Source of the DNA: Saccharicrinis sp963677245
Lineage (GTDB): Bacteria; Bacteroidota; Bacteroidia; Bacteroidales; Marinilabiliaceae
DNA length: 64,000 bases
Direction of reading: 5' to 3'
Assembly: GCA_963677245.1 (NCBI GenBank)
Contig: OY781921.1
Location: 930,001 to 994,000 of the forward strand
Shown here: piece by piece, positions 34,839 through 45,273 of the stretch
Layout of the letters: every line of letters starts with the position of its first letter
How positions within the stretch are numbered: the first letter of the stretch is position 1
Notes under the pieces: generated by a model
Told to the model about the DNA's origin: nothing
What the model saw: the letters and a program-made list of their open reading frames with translations, nothing else
Database searches by the model: none
Translations under genes and position numbers: made by a program

Positions 34839-37800
34839 TTATCTTCTTAGTTCTATATAACCGTTATATTCTTTCTCAATGATTTTATTTTCATACATAT
34901 CATTATCCTCATTGTAAACCTTTTCGTTAGCTTGTACTTTGAAAATATAGAAATATGTACCGTTCGGAAGTTCACTTCCTATGGAAACCATATTTGAAGT
35001 TGAAGAGGTTCCATCCCACCATTCATTATCATCACCGTAAACATCACCTTTAGAGCGGTAAACAAGTGTTCCCCATCTATTAAATACTTCTAGTGAAGAC
35101 TTTTCAGCGGTTACACCATTTTTATTAATACCTGTTATTTTAAAATAATCATTAATATCATCTCCATTTGGAGAGAAAGCATTAGGGATTAAGAAAGTTT
35201 TATTTTCATCCAAAGCTTTATTTCCAACATATATATATACAATTGCCTCGTCATATCTATCAGGATTGTCCCTATTAACTATACTGTATCTAAGTGAATC
35301 AAGACCATAGAATCCTGGAAGTTTTTCATAATTAAGCACACCTGTTATAGAATCAATTGCAACCACACCAATTGTAGTAACTAACTCTCCATCTTCATTT
35401 GCAATAAGTTGTCCTGAAGTATCAACAAATCCATCTACAACCTTAAACCTAATATTTCCTTCTTCCACAATTAATCCTAAATCATCTCTTACTCCTAACT
35501 CATCAACAGCTGAATTAAAGATATCATTCAGTCCTAATAATGCACCGCCAACCAATACATCCTTATTGATACTTACACTATCTGTTATAGCTTCTAATGG
35601 GAATTCATCAAGTTGTACAACTCCATCCATAATTGCGCTACAACCTTCAATATTTGTGGCAATAACTGTGTATTCTCCAGATTCACTTCTTGTGCCAAAA
35701 TTAATTGAGTTAGAAGTTCCAATACTATCTACCATTGGAAGTATAAAAGCATTATCAAGCATTAAGCTATATGTAGTACCTAATACAGAATTAGCAAGCA
35801 TAAGTTCTGTAACATCAACAATACCATTACAAGGAGCTGTAACACACTCAAAACCTTCAATGTAGAATTCTTGAATATCCGGATTTGGATTTATTGTTAT
35901 ATCAAACGAATCAACACTTAATGTTTCACATCCTGTATCGAAATTACGAGCTGATATATAATATCTTCCAGCCTGAATAGCATTTAAGAAATAAATATCA
36001 GAACCGTTTCCATCTATAAATCCATATGCATTATAGAATTCATCTCTTAAAATATAAGCAATACCATTTTCAGTAGCCTGAATTCCAACATTTACACCAG
36101 CTTCTGAATCACAATAAGCCGTATCAGATAAGATATATTGTGGAACTGCAGGAGCATCTCGATAATCTATTTTTACAAGTCCCATAGACTTATCACATGC
36201 ACCTGTTACAGATAAAGCAAAAACTTCATAGAATACAGTTCCTGTTTCTAAACCACTTGTATTTAATTCCCAGCTTATACTTCCTCGATCTAAATTAGTA
36301 ATTGTATCAAGAATAGCACCTTCATCATCATTTTCAATTCGATAAGCTCTTCCATCATCAAATCCGTCCAATGTTAATGTAACAAACTCAGAACTACAAG
36401 CATTGTATTTATCAACCTCAATATTCCAATCATTTGGTTCACTTTCATGAATAACCTCAATTACTTTACCTCCATTGGTAATACTTACACAAGCATCACC
36501 TCCTCTCGACTTCCATATTTCATATGTTCCTTCCGGGATAATATCAGGGAATGCTAATTCAACATCTGAACCAGTATCGTTAGTACCTACAACTTCACTT
36601 ATAATATTTGAAGTACTAACTTCACGTACCTGATAAGTTACATCCAGTTCATTATTAGCCAAAATAAATTCAACACCTGCTATTATTCCACAATAAACAG
36701 TATCCGTAGAAGCTAATAAGAATTGATCTTCCGGTGTATCAACCTGAATAACTTCAACAACCCCTTCCATATTGGAAGTACAAAGTGTATTCTCATTAAT
36801 AGCTACTGCCGTATATGAACCTGGCATAGTAAATTCTCCAAAACTTATTGAGTCATTGAAAGAACCTCCTAGTACATCTCCAACATGTGAACCATCTTCA
36901 AACTGCAGGGTATATCTAACATTTGCTTCCTGGCTTTCAAGTCCAATCTCTGCACCTTCAATGACATCACAGTAGAATCCTGAACCCGTCATTTTAAATG
37001 CAGTTGGCAAAGGATTTACAGTTAAAGTAGGTCTGTTTATCATTTCTGTTTGTGTTGCACACAAACCATTATCTGCCAGAACGTAATACTCACCTGGTTC
37101 GTTATAGACTCCAACAAACTGAATTGAACCTCCTCCTAATGGACCAGTAATTGACTCTTTAAATACGTCAGCAGTTTCAGTTGCTAATTGCGCTCTATAT
37201 AAAGAATAAACTACTCCTTCTTCAGAATTGATCAACCCAAATCTACGACCTTGATCTCCATTACAGATATCTGCAATATCAGGAGTAACTTCAAACCTTA
37301 GTGCTGCTTCTGAAATATCGACATAAACATCATCAAAATTTGTAAGATCAACACCCGGATCATTAGACATATCTATTTCATTACAACTACCATTAGATGC
37401 TTTTACTGTATAATATGCATTCCTATCAGTAATTGGATCAAAAGCAATATCTGTCGGCACAACACCTGAATGAGATATATCTGATCCATCAACTAGTATA
37501 TCTCCATTACCTGTTCTTTTATATAACTGATAAATAATATCAGGATCAGCTAATTGCACTGTAATTACAGCACCAACACTACAATCTATACCACCATCAC
37601 TAACAATCGCTTTGACTTTTGGTAGATTCGTTTCACTAATTACTGCATCATCAACAAGGAAAGTTCTACATCCTGCTATATTTTCGGCTTCTAAAGTATA
37701 TGTACCTCCCTGACTTACACTAAACGGAGGATCTAAAACTCCACCATCACCATCGATGAAGTTCCCTGTATTAAACCCATTTCTGTATAACCAGTATCTT

Positions 37801-40800
37801 ACATTAGTTTCAGAACCATTTGTTGTAATAGTTGCTGCACCACCTGTACAAATATCTCCACTAGTAACAACTTCAAAATCATCGCGTAAAGCAGGACTTT
37901 CTGAAATGTTAACTACATTATTCATAATAGAAGTACATCCTGCTGTATTGGTAGCCTCTACTCTATATGTATCACTGTCGAAAGGACCTGTAAAAACAAT
38001 ATCAACATTAGCATCTTCAATAATACCTATTTGAGGAACACCAACTTGGATATCATTCTCATCATATAAAATATAGGTAACGCCTAATTGCTGGCCTTTA
38101 ACATGAATTGCATCAACACCTGCATCTCCAGGGCAGTATTCCTCACTACTTAAACCATTTTGAGTTTCTAGATTAAATGACGTTGGTGATACAAATCCCT
38201 GAATAATAACATCATTATTCATTGGATATAAACAACCACCTGTATCTTCAGCAATAATAGAATATGTACCATCACCACTTGCTGGAGCGCCAAAATCCAG
38301 CACTTCATCATCAGCAGAGCTTGTTAACTCAATACCTGTTGAGGTACCTTTATAATATAAGGTATATTTAACACCTGCATCTGAATCTGTTAAAGTAATA
38401 TTAGCAGGTGAATCACCTTGACAATAACTACCATTAACTGGTTCTACATCGTAAGTATTACCTGAACCCGCAGTAATAGTTAACTGTCCTTGCATATCCC
38501 TTTGACATCCACTCGAAATATTTTCAGCTCTAACTGTATATATTCCTGTAATATTGTAATCACCGAAGTTGACTTCTACACCATCATGCGTTCCATCTGT
38601 TGGGCCTCCTACAATATTTCCATCTCTATATAATGTATAAGCAATTCCTAACTCAGAATTTAAAAGTTTTACAGGAATTGCAACACATGTATTTTCAACA
38701 CCATTAGGATCCAATGAATATATAGAAGGTAATGATTGAGCAGAAATATTAACCGGATTATTCATTACTACTGAACAACCATTAGCTGACGCCTCTACCC
38801 TATATGTTCCTTCATCAATATTTTCAAATAGAATTGGCAGCGTATCATCTGTACCTACAGTTGATTCATCTGATTCATCTATTAAAGTATAGGTAAAACC
38901 AACTTCAGGGTCGATAACATAAACACTAACACTAGATGATGAACCCTGACAGAATGTACCACTTGTACCAACATTTTTTGCTGTTGGCATAGGATTAACT
39001 GTCATTGCAATGTCATCGGACATATCAGTACAACCGTCAGCAGATTCCACCATTACAGAAACTCTGTCTCCATCCGAAAGACTTGAATTTACATAAGTAG
39101 AAACTGCAGCCATACTTCCTAATGGATTACCATTTAAATAGAATTGATAATTCGCACCGCCACTTGCTGTAAATGTAACCTCTGTTCCTTCGCAGATAAT
39201 ATCTCCTTCATCAGAAAGCAATTCTGCAGTAGGATTAGGATAAAATGCTATTGTAACTCGATTAGTCATTTCCGTTGGACATGAACCATCGAAAATATTT
39301 GTAGCAATTACATAGTACTCACCTAAATCTGTCTGATTTCCAAAGTTACGAACTGTTCCATCGCCATCGATAACACCTTTACTCGTTCCTGTATCGGCAC
39401 CTGGATTATCAGCTAAGAATAATTCATACCTCACATCTGCGACTGTACTTTCACTCATTCCAATTACAGCACCAACAGCGCCTCCAGAACAAACACTTCC
39501 TCCACCATCAACTGTTAATTTTGTAATAGCTCCCGCTATATCAATTGGAATATTAATATCATAATCATTAGTACAGCCATTTAATTCTGCAACAACATTA
39601 TAATTCGCTCCACTATCTGTAATTGGTGCAAACGAAATATTGTTTCCATCACCAATGATTTCAGCTCCAGATACTTCAGTATCTGGTGTACCTCTTTTAA
39701 ACAAGTGATAAATAGCACCTACTTGTGAATTTTCAATTGTAATTACCACACCATCATCACAACCTGTTCCTCCGGAAATTAACCATGTTTTATCTTCAGG
39801 TAAAAGTTTTTCTAGTACATCAACCGTATTAAGCATTTCTCTGAAACAAGTTATGCCATTTTCTAGTCGACGTGCTTCAACTCTGTAAGTTCCTTCTATA
39901 ATTATACCTGAAAATTCTAAGGCAGTTCCGGTTCCAGCAGTCCAGCTTCCATTTGCTATATCAGCAGTTCCATCATTAGCCACCCAACGATATTCTGCAT
40001 CTGCCTCTGACCCATCAATAAAAATAGAAACAGAAGACCCTGTACAAAAATCATCAGACTTACTTACATTGAACCCATTCATTAATGGATTTTCTGTTAC
40101 TGCAATAATATTATTCATTGTAGAAGTACAACCCACTCCTGGTCTACTTGCTACTACATAATAATTATCTTCTAATACAAACGGTCCTGTAAAATTTAAT
40201 AACGCCGAACCATCATCAACTGTACCTGTAACAGTTTCAATATTAACAGGAGCTCCACCATTTTCTCTCCAAAGTGTATACTCAACTCCATTTTGTTGTC
40301 CTACTAACCAGATATTTACCCCTACTGGAGAGCCATCTGGATCTGGACAATAGAAACCATTATTGTCAGCTTGCAAACTAAATACAGTTGGATCGTTAAA
40401 GGCCGTAACCGCTACAGAACCATTCATAGGGAAACTACAACCACCAGGTGTCTCTACCTGAACAGTATACACACCATCTATAGTAACCTTATTATCAAAG
40501 GATAATACAGAACCATCTCCTGTTTTTCTTTGTTCTGGAGCTTCAGAGTTTCCGTTCAAAATTAACAGATACTCAACCGTAGCATCAGAACCTGTCATAC
40601 CAATTGTTACTCCCGGGTCAGCATCGGATATACAATAATCTCCAGTTCCCGGAGTACTAGTTATATCATATGTAGTAACAACAACATCTGATTGAATTTC
40701 ATAATCCTCATTCATCATTACATTACATAATGTAGTTGGATTCGTTGCTCTAATTGTATAAACACCGAACGCTGTCACGTTAGAATTCAATGTAAGAGCA

Positions 40801-43800
40801 CCTCCTGTACTTACTACTGATGCTCCATACGGAGAACCATTTCTTAACAACTGATATTCAATACCAACTTCACTATCATCCAAACCAATTGGCCAACCTG
40901 CTCCACCATTACAACCTAGGTCTACGTCTGATGGAGTAATATTATATACCTGTGGTAAAGGATTTTCATTAATCGTAATATCAGCAGTTGACATTCTTAT
41001 AGAACAAGCATTTACAGTAGATCCAAATGCAACAACATGATAAGTACCAGATGCAACATTAGTCCATTCAACAGTTGAGACTCCGTCTGCAACAACATCT
41101 GAACCTACAGGATTATCTCCTGCATCTTGTAATTGATACGTAACACCTGCTTCTGAATTTTGTAAATATATTCTTACACCAGTGGATGCCTCACAGTATT
41201 CTGTATTTTCAGCAACAACAGTTTGATCTTGCGGTAATTCATCTAAACTTACTTCAACCTCATCTGTATCCTGACAACCTTTACTATCAATAACAGTTAA
41301 GATATAAGTTCCTTCTTCATTTAAATCCGCTGTTCCTAAGTCAGGATCTTCAGTATCATTAGCCACGTAACCATTCGGCCCTGTCCAATTAAAAGTATAA
41401 CCAGCTGTTCCTCCTGAAGCCGAACCATCCAACACTAAACCATCATCTTCACAAATAGACTGATTGCTACCAGCATCTGCAGTTGGTAAAGCATTTATAG
41501 AAATATTTATAGTTGACGACTGAGCCGAACACCCATTATCAGAAGCAATTACATATACACCTGTTATAGATGTATCGAATCCTGAACTAACCTCAAAGGT
41601 TTCACTTCCTAAAGTGTTTAGCTGTGTATTTGTAGTTCCATCAGTTGAATAATAAACATAATTAGCGTATCCTGAAGGAGCTGCAGTTAAAGTTACGGCC
41701 TCATTCTCACAGTATTCTTGTCCTCCTACCGGTTGCGATAAGTTTACATTAGGAATAGCAATGGCTGTCATATTAATAGCTGTTCTATCTATACAACCAT
41801 TTACATTATCTGTAACTTCAACTTCCACTAACATGTTTGCATTAATAGTAATATCTCTGGTAGAAGTAGTACTCGCTACACCTTGAGAAGCACCATCAAC
41901 AAAAAATTCATAATTATAATCTCCAGACCCATCTGTTCCACTGGCAGAAAATGTTACGGTCGTACCCGAACATACATTTGTTCCAGGAGGTGTTGGGTTA
42001 GTAATATTAAGAATTGCGTTTACTTGATTTACTGTTATATTACTAACTGTTGGAGTTAACGCAGAACATCCTGAAGCATTATCATAATTTACTGATACAG
42101 TTTGAGCACCAGCTGTATTCCAGGTTACAGTTATTTCGTTTGTACCTGTACCTCCAGTAATTGTACCTCCTGAAGAAACCGTCCATACATAATTACTCAT
42201 ACTACCCTCCGTAGTATAAGTGACTCCTGCATCGCCTTCACAAACACTTGCTGTACCAAGAATAGTTGGAACAGGCGCTGCATTTACAGTAATATTACTA
42301 GTAGTTGGACTTGTAGCCGTACAACCTGAAGTATTAACATAATTAACAGATACTGTTTGAGCTCCACTTCCATTCCAGGTAACTGTAATTTCATCAGTTC
42401 CTGCTCCCGCAGTTATTGTACCGCCTGCAGAAACAGACCATACATAATTATTCATTCCAGGATCAGTTGCATAATTAACACCTGCATCTCCCTCACAAAC
42501 AATCAAGTTCCCACTGATAACAGGAACAGGTAAGGCATTTACACTTACTGGATAATTAGTAGTGGACGCTGCATTACAACCCAATGCATTATCATAATTA
42601 ACAGATACTGTTTGTGCACCTGCAGTATTCCATGTTACAGTTATTTCATCCGTACCTGCTCCAGCAGTAATAGTACCGCCTGCAGAAACACTCCATACAT
42701 AATTATTCATTCCTGTTTCTGTACTGTAAGTAACACCAGTAGTTCCTTCACAAACAGCATTTGTTCCAGAAACTGTTGGTACTGGTAAAGGATTAACAGT
42801 AACATTATATGAAGTTGGTGTTGCTGCAGGACAACCTAAAGCATTATCGTAATTTACAGTAACTGTCTGCACACCATCCGTATTCCAAGTTACTGTAATT
42901 TGATTAGTTCCTGCTCCTGCAGTGACAGTTCCCCCTATAACATTCCATACATAATTATTCATGCCCGCATCTGTAGTATACAATACACCTGCATCACCTA
43001 CACATACATTATTACTACCTGCTAAACTTGGAGTTGGAGCAGCATTTACATTTACATTATAATTTGTAGGTGTAAGTGCATCACAACCTTGTGCATTATC
43101 ATAATTTACCGATACAGATTGTGCCCCGGGAGTATTCCAGGTAACTGAAATTTGATTTGTACCTGTACCTGCATCAATCGTTCCTCCAGCAGAGATACTC
43201 CAGACATAGTTATTCATTCCAGGCTCTGTAGAATAAGTTACCCCTACTTCACCTTCACATACATCATTATCTCCTGACACCGTAACTACGGGTAAAGCAT
43301 TTACTGTAACATTATAAGTAGTTGGTGTACTTGCCGGACAACCTGCTGCATTTTCATAATTAACTGATACAGTCTGCGAACCTGCAGTATTCCATGTAAC
43401 CGTAATTTCTTCAGTTCCTGCTCCGCCTGTAATAGTACCGCCTGTTACAACCCATACATAATTACTCATACCTGGATCTGTGGTATAAGTAACTCCAGCA
43501 TCACTTTCACAAACAATATTATCTCCACTTATAGCTGGAGACGGTAATTCATTTACAGTAACATTAAGAACAGTTGGTGTTACCGTACCACAATTACTCG
43601 TATTTTCATATTCAACAGTTATAGTTTGAGGACCGGTAGCATCCCAGTCAACTGTAATTTCATTCGTACCTGCTCCAGCAGTAATAGTTCCTCCTGCTGA
43701 AATCGTCCACACATAATTATTCATTCCTACCTCAGTAGAATAAGTAAGGCCAGCATCCCCAACACAAACACTGTTACTTCCAGCAATTGTTGGATTAGGT

Positions 43801-44816
43801 AAGTCATTAACCGTAACTGCATAAACAGTTGGATTTTCAGCTTCACAACCGTTGGTATGTGTATAATTAACCGAAACGGATTGCGCTCCGGAAGTATTCC
43901 AGGTAACCGTAATTTCATCTGTTCCTGCCCCTGCAGTAATTGTACCTCCAGCGGAAACAGACCAAGTATATCCTGACATACCTGATTCTGTAGAATAAGT
44001 CACACCAGCATCTCCAACACATACATCATTATCTCCTCCAACTGTAGGCGTTGGTCGGGTATTTACTGTTACCTCAGCAGAACCCGTCATCCAGGTAAAA
44101 CATTTAGAACTTGCTTCGGTATTATTATCAAATCCTTTTACAGTATAAGTACCAGCTTCATTGACAAAAAAGTTTATTGCATTTCCATCTCCTAAGAAAG
44201 CACCATCTGTATTTATCAAAGTAACACCTCTATATAGGTTATAGTATGTTCCAGGATCCGTTGTCGGAAGCGAAATGGTTGTTATATCCCCATCACACAC
44301 AACAGCCGTTTGTGTAAAGTCGTATGCACTAGGTGTTTTATTTACCACAGTTACATCTACATCATCCAAACTACCATCAGTACCTATCTGCTTATATGAA
44401 ATCTTAACATTTACTCCATAATATGCACTCGGCACCACTGCCGGATTAAAAGATATTCCATTATTTGGTGAAGTTCCAATTGGTGTAACCCAATCATTAT
44501 GCTCTTCATAGTTACCTGTTACAACAGCTCCTGTATAAACAGTCCACTCAATATCTGTTCTTGTTGGATCTAAATTAGCGGCATCAACATAAATTTCAAC
44601 AGGCGCGTCTGTTGAACAGAAGCGATCTGGTAAATCAGTTAAAACATTATTGGCACCCTTCAAGCTTGATAGTCCATAATATTTGACTATTTCTGCACGA
44701 CTAGCATCTGGCCCTGGTTTTTCGCCTGTTTGCGCAAAAACTCCTACCCCAACAGAAAACATTCCTATTGAAATAAGAGCAAGGATACTTATGAAACGGT
44801 TTAAGTTTTTCATCAT
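34839..44816 (-). CDS. Giant repeat adhesin with T9SS type-B sorting domain (SprB-like)
   Basis: 3325 residues. Signal peptide 1-29 (VGVGVFAQ). Residues 257-932 are eight tandem Ig/PKD-like repeats of about 85 residues (MNNYVWSVSAGGTI...ITVTWNTAGAQTVSVNYDN). A long second array follows of domains with one pattern: C..G..., Y.L...G, GTY.V.A...GC...M. Two consecutive stretches of about 750 residues (about 1111-1861 and 1862-2603) carry the same domain order. The end (about 3205-3325) is the gliding/type-B CTD: PNAFSPNGDDINDYF, VFNRWGTLVY, LPNGTYFYIF. The protein is expected on the cell surface after T9SS export. Ligand unknown. Confidence 0.93.
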   Translation of the reverse strand: MMKNLNRFISILALISIGMFSVGVGVFAQTGEKPGPDASRAEIVKYYGLSSLKGANNVLTDLPDRFCSTDAPVEIYVDAANLDPTRTDIEWTVYTGAVVTGNYEEHNDWVTPIGTSPNNGISFNPAVVPSAYYGVNVKISYKQIGTDGSLDDVDVTVVNKTPSAYDFTQTAVVCDGDITTISLPTTDPGTYYNLYRGVTLINTDGAFLGDGNAINFFVNEAGTYTVKGFDNNTEASSKCFTWMTGSAEVTVNTRPTPTVGGDNDVCVGDAGVTYSTESGMSGYTWSVSAGGTITAGAGTDEITVTWNTSGAQSVSVNYTHTNGCEAENPTVYAVTVNDLPNPTIAGSNSVCVGDAGLTYSTEVGMNNYVWTISAGGTITAGAGTNEITVDWDATGPQTITVEYENTSNCGTVTPTVLNVTVNELPSPAISGDNIVCESDAGVTYTTDPGMSNYVWVVTGGTITGGAGTEEITVTWNTAGSQTVSVNYENAAGCPASTPTTYNVTVNALPVVTVSGDNDVCEGEVGVTYSTEPGMNNYVWSISAGGTIDAGTGTNQISVTWNTPGAQSVSVNYDNAQGCDALTPTNYNVNVNAAPTPSLAGSNNVCVGDAGVLYTTDAGMNNYVWNVIGGTVTAGAGTNQITVTWNTDGVQTVTVNYDNALGCPAATPTSYNVTVNPLPVPTVSGTNAVCEGTTGVTYSTETGMNNYVWSVSAGGTITAGAGTDEITVTWNTAGAQTVSVNYDNALGCNAASTTNYPVSVNALPVPVISGNLIVCEGDAGVNYATDPGMNNYVWSVSAGGTITAGAGTDEITVTWNGSGAQTVSVNYVNTSGCTATSPTTSNITVNAAPVPTILGTASVCEGDAGVTYTTEGSMSNYVWTVSSGGTITGGTGTNEITVTWNTAGAQTVSVNYDNASGCSALTPTVSNITVNQVNAILNITNPTPPGTNVCSGTTVTFSASGTDGSGDYNYEFFVDGASQGVASTTSTRDITINANMLVEVEVTDNVNGCIDRTAINMTAIAIPNVNLSQPVGGQEYCENEAVTLTAAPSGYANYVYYSTDGTTNTQLNTLGSETFEVSSGFDTSITGVYVIASDNGCSAQSSTINISINALPTADAGSNQSICEDDGLVLDGSASGGTAGYTFNWTGPNGYVANDTEDPDLGTADLNEEGTYILTVIDSKGCQDTDEVEVSLDELPQDQTVVAENTEYCEASTGVRIYLQNSEAGVTYQLQDAGDNPVGSDVVADGVSTVEWTNVASGTYHVVAFGSTVNACSIRMSTADITINENPLPQVYNITPSDVDLGCNGGAGWPIGLDDSEVGIEYQLLRNGSPYGASVVSTGGALTLNSNVTAFGVYTIRATNPTTLCNVMMNEDYEIQSDVVVTTYDITSTPGTGDYCISDADPGVTIGMTGSDATVEYLLILNGNSEAPEQRKTGDGSVLSFDNKVTIDGVYTVQVETPGGCSFPMNGSVAVTAFNDPTVFSLQADNNGFYCPDPDGSPVGVNIWLVGQQNGVEYTLWRENGGAPVNIETVTGTVDDGSALLNFTGPFVLEDNYYVVASRPGVGCTSTMNNIIAVTENPLMNGFNVSKSDDFCTGSSVSIFIDGSEADAEYRWVANDGTADIANGSWTAGTGTALEFSGIIIEGTYRVEARRLENGITCFREMLNTVDVLEKLLPEDKTWLISGGTGCDDGVVITIENSQVGAIYHLFKRGTPDTEVSGAEIIGDGNNISFAPITDSGANYNVVAELNGCTNDYDINIPIDIAGAITKLTVDGGGSVCSGGAVGAVIGMSESTVADVRYELFLADNPGADTGTSKGVIDGDGTVRNFGNQTDLGEYYVIATNIFDGSCPTEMTNRVTIAFYPNPTAELLSDEGDIICEGTEVTFTASGGANYQFYLNGNPLGSMAAVSTYVNSSLSDGDRVSVMVESADGCTDMSDDIAMTVNPMPTAKNVGTSGTFCQGSSSSVSVYVIDPEVGFTYTLIDESDESTVGTDDTLPILFENIDEGTYRVEASANGCSVVMNNPVNISAQSLPSIYSLDPNGVENTCVAIPVKLLNSELGIAYTLYRDGNIVGGPTDGTHDGVEVNFGDYNITGIYTVRAENISSGCQRDMQGQLTITAGSGNTYDVEPVNGSYCQGDSPANITLTDSDAGVKYTLYYKGTSTGIELTSSADDEVLDFGAPASGDGTYSIIAEDTGGCLYPMNNDVIIQGFVSPTSFNLETQNGLSSEEYCPGDAGVDAIHVKGQQLGVTYILYDENDIQVGVPQIGIIEDANVDIVFTGPFDSDTYRVEATNTAGCTSIMNNVVNISESPALRDDFEVVTSGDICTGGAATITTNGSETNVRYWLYRNGFNTGNFIDGDGGVLDPPFSVSQGGTYTLEAENIAGCRTFLVDDAVISETNLPKVKAIVSDGGIDCSVGAVITVQLADPDIIYQLYKRTGNGDILVDGSDISHSGVVPTDIAFDPITDRNAYYTVKASNGSCNEIDMSNDPGVDLTNFDDVYVDISEAALRFEVTPDIADICNGDQGRRFGLINSEEGVVYSLYRAQLATETADVFKESITGPLGGGSIQFVGVYNEPGEYYVLADNGLCATQTEMINRPTLTVNPLPTAFKMTGSGFYCDVIEGAEIGLESQEANVRYTLQFEDGSHVGDVLGGSFNDSISFGEFTMPGSYTAVAINENTLCTSNMEGVVEVIQVDTPEDQFLLASTDTVYCGIIAGVEFILANNELDVTYQVREVSTSNIISEVVGTNDTGSDVELAFPDIIPEGTYEIWKSRGGDACVSITNGGKVIEVIHESEPNDWNIEVDKYNACSSEFVTLTLDGFDDGRAYRIENDDEGAILDTITNLDRGSISWELNTSGLETGTVFYEVFALSVTGACDKSMGLVKIDYRDAPAVPQYILSDTAYCDSEAGVNVGIQATENGIAYILRDEFYNAYGFIDGNGSDIYFLNAIQAGRYYISARNFDTGCETLSVDSFDITINPNPDIQEFYIEGFECVTAPCNGIVDVTELMLANSVLGTTYSLMLDNAFILPMVDSIGTSNSINFGTRSESGEYTVIATNIEGCSAIMDGVVQLDEFPLEAITDSVSINKDVLVGGALLGLNDIFNSAVDELGVRDDLGLIVEEGNIRFKVVDGFVDTSGQLIANEDGELVTTIGVVAIDSITGVLNYEKLPGFYGLDSLRYSIVNRDNPDRYDEAIVYIYVGNKALDENKTFLIPNAFSPNGDDINDYFKITGINKNGVTAEKSSLEVFNRWGTLVYRSKGDVYGDDNEWWDGTSSTSNMVSIGSELPNGTYFYIFKVQANEKVYNEDNDMYENKIIEKEYNGYIELRR
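37008..39233 (-). repeat. Second copy of a ~750-residue multi-domain block in the giant adhesin
   Basis: Encodes about 742 residues beginning PTAELLSDEG and ending before PTAFKMTGSG. Its domains follow the same order as the block at 39234-41486. Paired landmarks include GQQLGVTYILY, TYDVEPVNGSYC, FDPITDRNAYYTV and TSGDICTGG. Each copy starts at a Pro-Thr-Ala linker, so the boundary is the same in both. Read by eye, without a computed alignment. Confidence 0.7.
39234..41486 (-). repeat. First copy of a ~750-residue multi-domain block in the giant adhesin
   Basis: Encodes about 751 residues beginning with the PKD-like segment PTADAGSNQSICEDDG. Landmarks in order: TYDITSTPGTGDYC, GQQNGVEYTLW, SKSDDFCTGSS, FAPITDSGANYNV, then GEYYVIATN. 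The same landmarks recur in the same order in the adjacent downstream block, which fits a head-to-tail duplication of about 2.25 kb. Confidence 0.7.
42021..44048 (-). repeat. Eight tandem ~85-residue repeats in the adhesin N-terminal part
   Basis: 2028 nt encode eight repeats of 84-85 residues, each opening P-x-(V/I)-x-G-x-x-x-V-C-x-G and containing MNNYVW, GTITAGAGT, ITVTW and VSVNYDN, with two Cys per repeat (VC..., GC.A). Repeats 6 and 7 share 27 residues without a change, but 10 of the 27 codons differ, all synonymously, including TCT against AGT for one Ser. Confidence 0.9.
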
Positions 44817-45273
44817 AATTTTAATATATAATGACTCCTGGTTATATTGGCACTTTTATGTGCACTATAGATATAAAACAACAAAGCGCTGCCAAGGTCC
44901 CAATTTGACAACGTTACTTTTTTCGTATAAATCGAATACAAATATGTCATTTTATATCAATTTAATTTCACATATCTTCTCATTGTTTTTAATGAGAGCT
45001 AAAACTCAAAAACAACAGCACACAACTTAACTGTCATTTCCGATTGTCGTTCAAACATTTACAACCCACAATAGCAATCATAAATAATTACCCTTGCCGA
45101 TTTAAACATTTTGTACGAACAATCCTTTCATTGGTTTCACCCTACCCCTATATCAACAGCACTTTTTTGTCAAACACAATATTTATCTACACAAACGCAA
45201 AAACCCTTTCATTAATGATCTTCGCTAACTATTTACATATTTTGTTATTTATCAGAATGACCTAACTCCGACC
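44817..45273. other. Upstream region of the giant adhesin gene
   Basis: This 457-nt gap lies between the adhesin start and the stop of the 45274 gene. It contains a hairpin TCTCATT-GTTTTT-AATGAGA around 44976-44995 and a CATATTTG on the minus strand near 44940 that is one mismatch from the -7 consensus but has no matching -33 box. Short open frames here start at TTG and look like chance. I see no RNA family. Confidence 0.35.

Noticed and set aside
42021..44048. Regular repeats considered as a CRISPR array
   Set aside because: The period is about 255 nt, it is one open frame and the units differ at synonymous sites; it is a protein repeat.
45044..45265. A 73-codon plus-strand frame upstream of the adhesin gene
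   Set aside because: It starts at TTG, has no RBS or family motif and overlaps the untranslated region between two minus-strand genes.
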